From Rhizobiales bacterium 62-17 (GTDB lineage: Bacteria > Pseudomonadota > Alphaproteobacteria > Rhizobiales > Beijerinckiaceae): 64,000 bases of DNA. This document shows, in pieces, positions 60,963 to 64,000 of the stretch. Where the stretch lies: contig MKVW01000004.1 in assembly GCA_001898965.1 (NCBI GenBank), positions 1 through 64,000 on the forward strand, in the 5' to 3' direction. Under the pieces are notes generated by a model. It was given only the letters and a program-made list of their open reading frames with translations. It had not been told where the DNA came from and ran no database searches. Both the position numbers and the translations under genes were made by a program. Position 1 is the stretch's first letter. Each line of letters opens with the position of its first letter.

Positions 60963-61946
60963 ATGACGTTTCAGAGGACGATGCAGGCAGCTCTGTGTGG
61001 TGGCTTCTTTCTGGCGGCGCTGGGCACTGCGGCGCAAGCGCAGACCACCTACCCCGATCGTCCCGTGCGTTTCGTCGTTTCCTTCGCGCCGGGCGGCCCC
61101 GCCGATGTCGGCGCCCGCATCATCGGCCAGGCGCTGCAGGAGCATTGGGGCAAAGGCGTAGTCATCGAAAATCGCGGTGGGGCCGGCGGCAATATCGCAA
61201 CCGTCGCCGTCGCCCGCGCCGAGCCCGACGGCTATACGGTGCTCGCCTCCACCAGCTCCTTCTCGGTCAATCTCAGCTACTATCCGAACCCCGGCTATGC
61301 CGCCTCGGATTTCAAGGTGGCCGCGCTCGTCGCCACCACGCCCAATATCGTCGTCGGCGCGCCCGATCTGCCCGCCGCCACCCTGGCTGACGTGTTGAAA
61401 CTGGCGAAGACCCAGCCGCTGGCTTATGCCGGCCCCGGCACCGGCACGACGCCGCATCTGTCCGCCGAGCGCATTTTCCGTCTCATCGGCAAGGTCGACA
61501 TCCGCCACGTGCCCTTCACCGGCGCCGGCCCAGCCATGAACGCCGTCACCGCCGGCCACGTGCAGTTGGGCGTGGTCGCCATGACGCCGGCGATCGAGCT
61601 GGTGAAGGCCGGCAAGCTCAAGGGCTATGCCATCACCGCCACAAAGCGCACCCCTGAACTGCCCGACGTGCCCACCATGGCCGAAACCGGCATCGGCCAG
61701 GTCGACGATGCCACCTGGATCGCCTTGTTCGTGCCGGCCAAGACGCCGGACGCCATCGTCGCCAAGATCAATGCCGATGCCAATGCGGCCCTCAAGAACA
61801 GCGCCACCGTCCAGCTCATCAATCGCGCCGGCATGAGCCCGCTGGGCGGCAGCCTGGAGGAAATCAATGCCTATGTTTCCAACGAGACGAAAAAATGGGA
61901 AGAGGTGGTGCGGGCCGTCGGCCTGAAGGCCGAAGAGAGTAAATAA
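60963..61946 (+). CDS. Bug/TctC-family solute-binding protein
   Basis: A 327-residue periplasmic binding protein with a Sec signal (MQAALCGGFFLAALGTAAQAQ) and the Bug core VRFVVSFAPGGPADVGARIIGQAL, VIENRGGAGGNIATVAVARAEPDGYTVL and IRHVPFTGAGPAMNAVTAGHVQL. GAGGAGG precedes the ATG at 60963. It stands between the GlcD-like gene and a histidine kinase gene 19 bases downstream. Bug proteins are known to act as sensing partners for kinases such as BctE/TctE, so a sensory role is possible besides uptake. Confidence 0.9.
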   Translation: MTFQRTMQAALCGGFFLAALGTAAQAQTTYPDRPVRFVVSFAPGGPADVGARIIGQALQEHWGKGVVIENRGGAGGNIATVAVARAEPDGYTVLASTSSFSVNLSYYPNPGYAASDFKVAALVATTPNIVVGAPDLPAATLADVLKLAKTQPLAYAGPGTGTTPHLSAERIFRLIGKVDIRHVPFTGAGPAMNAVTAGHVQLGVVAMTPAIELVKAGKLKGYAITATKRTPELPDVPTMAETGIGQVDDATWIALFVPAKTPDAIVAKINADANAALKNSATVQLINRAGMSPLGGSLEEINAYVSNETKKWEEVVRAVGLKAEESK

Positions 61947-61965
61947 CACTGGTTTTCCTGGAGTG

Positions 61966-63621
61966 ATGACGAAGTTTAAATTCCCGGGCCTGCCGAAACG
62001 GTCGGACCTTGTCGTTCTAACCCTGGCTTTCGTGGCGCTCGAATGGATCAGCGAGATTCACGAGCATAAGGGGCTGCATGTCACTGCCTGGAGCCCAGGC
62101 ATTGGCCTGCTCTTCGGCATCATGTTCCGCAATCTGACGGCGGGCAGCGTTTCCATGCTGGTCAGCATCATGCTGGCCGAGACGATCTTCATCGATCGCG
62201 CGCCCGGCTGGCCGATGATCGGCGTGGTCGCCGCCGTCACCACCGCGAGCTATGCTGGCGCCAGCCTGGTGGCCCGGCGTTATTTCGACTTCAATCCGTC
62301 GCTCGCCCGCATCGGCGACATCAGCGTGCTGCTCGGCAGCGGCCTCATCGCCTCCGCGCTCACCTCGTCGCTGGTGACGGGCACGTTCCTGATGTCGGAC
62401 AATATCACCGTCTCCGACATCCCCTATGTCACGATCCCCCTGCTGATCAGCGAATTGATCGGCGTTGGCGTGGTCACACCCTTGGTGCTGCGCTGGCCCA
62501 AGATCAAAGCGACACTGTTCGATCGCAAGCCAAGCCCCTCGGACCTCAGCGCGCCGATCATCGCCATCACCACCGGCCTTCTGATCGGCCTGGTGCTGAA
62601 GACCTTTCCGATGGTCGGCACGTCTTATTTCTATCTGTTGTTTCTGCCCGTCATCGCCGTCGCGCTGATCTATGGCATCGATGGCGCCTGCATGACATTG
62701 GCCTGCGTGCAAGTCGCTTTCGTCGCCGATGCCAGCCTGGCCGGCAGCAGTCCTGACGACAGCCTGTTCAGCGTCTATCAAAGCGGCATGATCGTGCTGA
62801 CCGCGACCGCCTTGCTCATCGGCTCCATCGTCACCGAGCGCGATGCCGCCGCACACGCCGCCGCCGATGCGGCGGAAAAATTGAAGGAAGCCGAACGTGG
62901 CGCCGCCCGCGCCGACCGGTTTCATCTGGTCTCCGGCATGACGTCCACCCTCGCCCACGAAATCAGCCAGCCCTTGACCGCCGCGCGCGCCTTGGCGCGC
63001 ACCGCCGCCGTACGCAGCGAACAGGAAAGCGCCATCGATCCCTCGCGCTTGCAGGACAATCTGCGCGGCGTCGTGCAGAACATCGATACGGCCGGCGAAA
63101 TTCTGCGGCGCATGCGCGAATTCCTCAAGCGCGGCGAACCGGAAAAGAGCGAGGCCGACATGCGCGACATCATCGCCGATGCGATGGCGCTGCAACGCCC
63201 GCTGATCGCCCAGCAAGGCATCATCGTCGAACAGCCACGCTTTACCGGCCCGCTGCGCCTGCAATGCGACCGCATTCAGATCCAGCAGATCGTCATGAAT
63301 CTGGTCGCCAACTCGGTCGATGCCATCAATTCGACCGGGCGCAGCGACGGCCGCATCCGCATCGCCGCCACCCTGCTCGACGATCCCGCCCGCATCGAAG
63401 TGCTTGTCCAGGATAATGGTTCAGGTATTGATCCATCAGCCAGCGAGCGGCTGTTCGAACCGTTATTCACCTCTCGCGCCAATGGCTTGGGACTGGGGCT
63501 GGCGGTCTGCGCCAATATCGCGCAGGCTCATGCGGGCCGGATATGGCTAGAACGGAGTAAGCCCGGCGACACCGAATTCCGGTTTTGGTTGCCGGCTGAT
63601 CAATCGGGAGATGACACGTGA
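61966..63621 (+). CDS. MASE1-type membrane sensor histidine kinase
   Basis: A 551-residue sensor kinase. About eight membrane segments fill the first 300 residues in the MASE1 pattern (starting PKRSDLVVLTLAFVALEWISEIH, with GLHVTAWSPGIGLLFGIMFRN). The dimerisation H-box is STLAHEISQPLTAARALA (His near residue 328), followed by the N-box QIVMNLVANSVDAIN, DNGSGID and GLGLGLAVCANIAQAH of the HATPase domain. Its stop overlaps the response regulator start by four bases (GTGA). A GTG three bases earlier is also possible. Confidence 0.9.
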   Translation: MTKFKFPGLPKRSDLVVLTLAFVALEWISEIHEHKGLHVTAWSPGIGLLFGIMFRNLTAGSVSMLVSIMLAETIFIDRAPGWPMIGVVAAVTTASYAGASLVARRYFDFNPSLARIGDISVLLGSGLIASALTSSLVTGTFLMSDNITVSDIPYVTIPLLISELIGVGVVTPLVLRWPKIKATLFDRKPSPSDLSAPIIAITTGLLIGLVLKTFPMVGTSYFYLLFLPVIAVALIYGIDGACMTLACVQVAFVADASLAGSSPDDSLFSVYQSGMIVLTATALLIGSIVTERDAAAHAAADAAEKLKEAERGAARADRFHLVSGMTSTLAHEISQPLTAARALARTAAVRSEQESAIDPSRLQDNLRGVVQNIDTAGEILRRMREFLKRGEPEKSEADMRDIIADAMALQRPLIAQQGIIVEQPRFTGPLRLQCDRIQIQQIVMNLVANSVDAINSTGRSDGRIRIAATLLDDPARIEVLVQDNGSGIDPSASERLFEPLFTSRANGLGLGLAVCANIAQAHAGRIWLERSKPGDTEFRFWLPADQSGDDT

Positions 63622-64000
63622 GCGGAGCCAGAATCGCCATTGTTGACGACCAGGCGGAGGTGCGCCGGGCGCTCGGCGAACTGTTAGGCGTCTACGGCTA
63701 TGTCACTGAATTGTTCGAAACAGCGGATGCGCTGCTCGAAGCCACAGTCGACGAAAAGTTCGCCTGCATCGTCAGCGACGTGCGCATGCCCGGCATGGAC
63801 GGCGTCGAACTCGTGCGCCGCCTCGGCGAGCGCAAGCCCGCCATTCCGGTGATTCTCATCTCCGGCCACGCCGATATTCCCATGGCGATCGCCGCCATTC
63901 GTTCCGGCGCCGAGGATTTCATCGAAAAGCCTGTTGATGACATCAAACTGGTTGCGGCCATTAATCGCGGCCTCGCCCGCGCCGCCCAGATCAACGCGGC
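63618..64000 (+). CDS. Response regulator, FixJ-type receiver (cut by window end)
   Basis: The window holds 127 codons of this gene, which begins with GTG at 63618 and runs off the right edge. The receiver domain is complete: IAIVDDQAEVRRALGELL (acidic pair), phospho-acceptor Asp in IVSDVRMPGMDG, the Thr/Ser position in ILISGHADIPMAI, and the Lys in FIEKPVDD. The SGHADIPMAIAAIRSGAEDF phrase is typical of the FixJ/NarL group, so a LuxR-type DNA-binding domain probably follows outside the window. It is the partner of the overlapping kinase gene. Confidence 0.88.
   Translation, partial: MSGARIAIVDDQAEVRRALGELLGVYGYVTELFETADALLEATVDEKFACIVSDVRMPGMDGVELVRRLGERKPAIPVILISGHADIPMAIAAIRSGAEDFIEKPVDDIKLVAAINRGLARAAQINA

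Overview
The window is a GC-rich (roughly 60-65% by eye) chromosomal segment from an alphaproteobacterium, most likely of the order Hyphomicrobiales (Rhizobiales; Beijerinckiaceae/Xanthobacteraceae/Bradyrhizobium-like). The signs are an alphaproteobacterial porin, a PhaR/PhaA/PhaB polyhydroxybutyrate block, a DUF2336 protein, six TctC/Bug-type solute-binding proteins without membrane partners, and dispersed palindromic elements. No rRNA, tRNA or CRISPR array was seen.

Layout. 0.5-9.1 kb: cell-wall and housekeeping genes (M23 peptidase, gluQ, DNA glycosylase, esterase, methyltransferase, gloB, cupin, GGDEF/EAL protein). 9.1-12.6 kb: phaR, phaA, phaB, then rplS. 12.6-25.5 kb: a catabolic region with an IclR regulator divergent from an ABC importer, a COG0523 GTPase and a hydantoinase-like amidohydrolase, followed by a Rieske oxygenase, a dihydroxyphthalate-decarboxylase-like protein and an unknown protein; then enoyl-CoA hydratase, an FAD oxidoreductase and a Bug protein. 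25.6-35.3 kb: porin, DUF2336 protein, MaoC and CitE-like genes, three tandem Bug genes, a lipoprotein, Nudix and PhzF genes. 35.3-41 kb: a compact, lower-GC surface-glycan or lipid cluster (desaturase, two methyltransferases, membrane glycosyltransferase-like protein, GT2, GtrA). 41-44.8 kb: a TauABC-type ABC operon that also carries a Bug gene. 44.9-49.75 kb: branched-chain amino acid genes ilvC, ilvH and ilvB with a LysE exporter; ilvB is preceded by what looks like a full transcription attenuator (promoter, leader peptide with Leu-Ile-Val-Val, terminator hairpin). 50.0-52.7 kb: an AT-richer two-gene insert encoding an OLD/TOPRIM ATPase-nuclease and a compact UvrD-like helicase, a Gabija-like anti-phage pair. 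52.7-55.3 kb: a nuclease-fold protein, a small GIY-YIG endonuclease enclosed by inverted-repeat arms, and a DUF1287 protein. 55.3-64 kb: hydroxy-acid oxidation (VAO-type flavoprotein, GlcF-like Fe-S protein, GlcD/DLD-like flavoprotein) with an AraC regulator, a Bug protein and a MASE1-type histidine kinase with a FixJ-type response regulator cut by the window edge.

The most notable observations are: (i) the GIY-YIG gene sits inside the two arms of a palindromic element that also occurs nearby without a gene, which looks like an autonomous/non-autonomous pair of a REP-like element; (ii) the Gabija-like pair with an unusually small helicase; (iii) the ilv attenuator; (iv) a metallochaperone-type GTPase built into an amidohydrolase/ABC-importer operon; (v) a VAO-type flavoprotein paired with a GlcF-type Fe-S protein. 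Family assignments rest on motifs recognised by eye; no database search was run.
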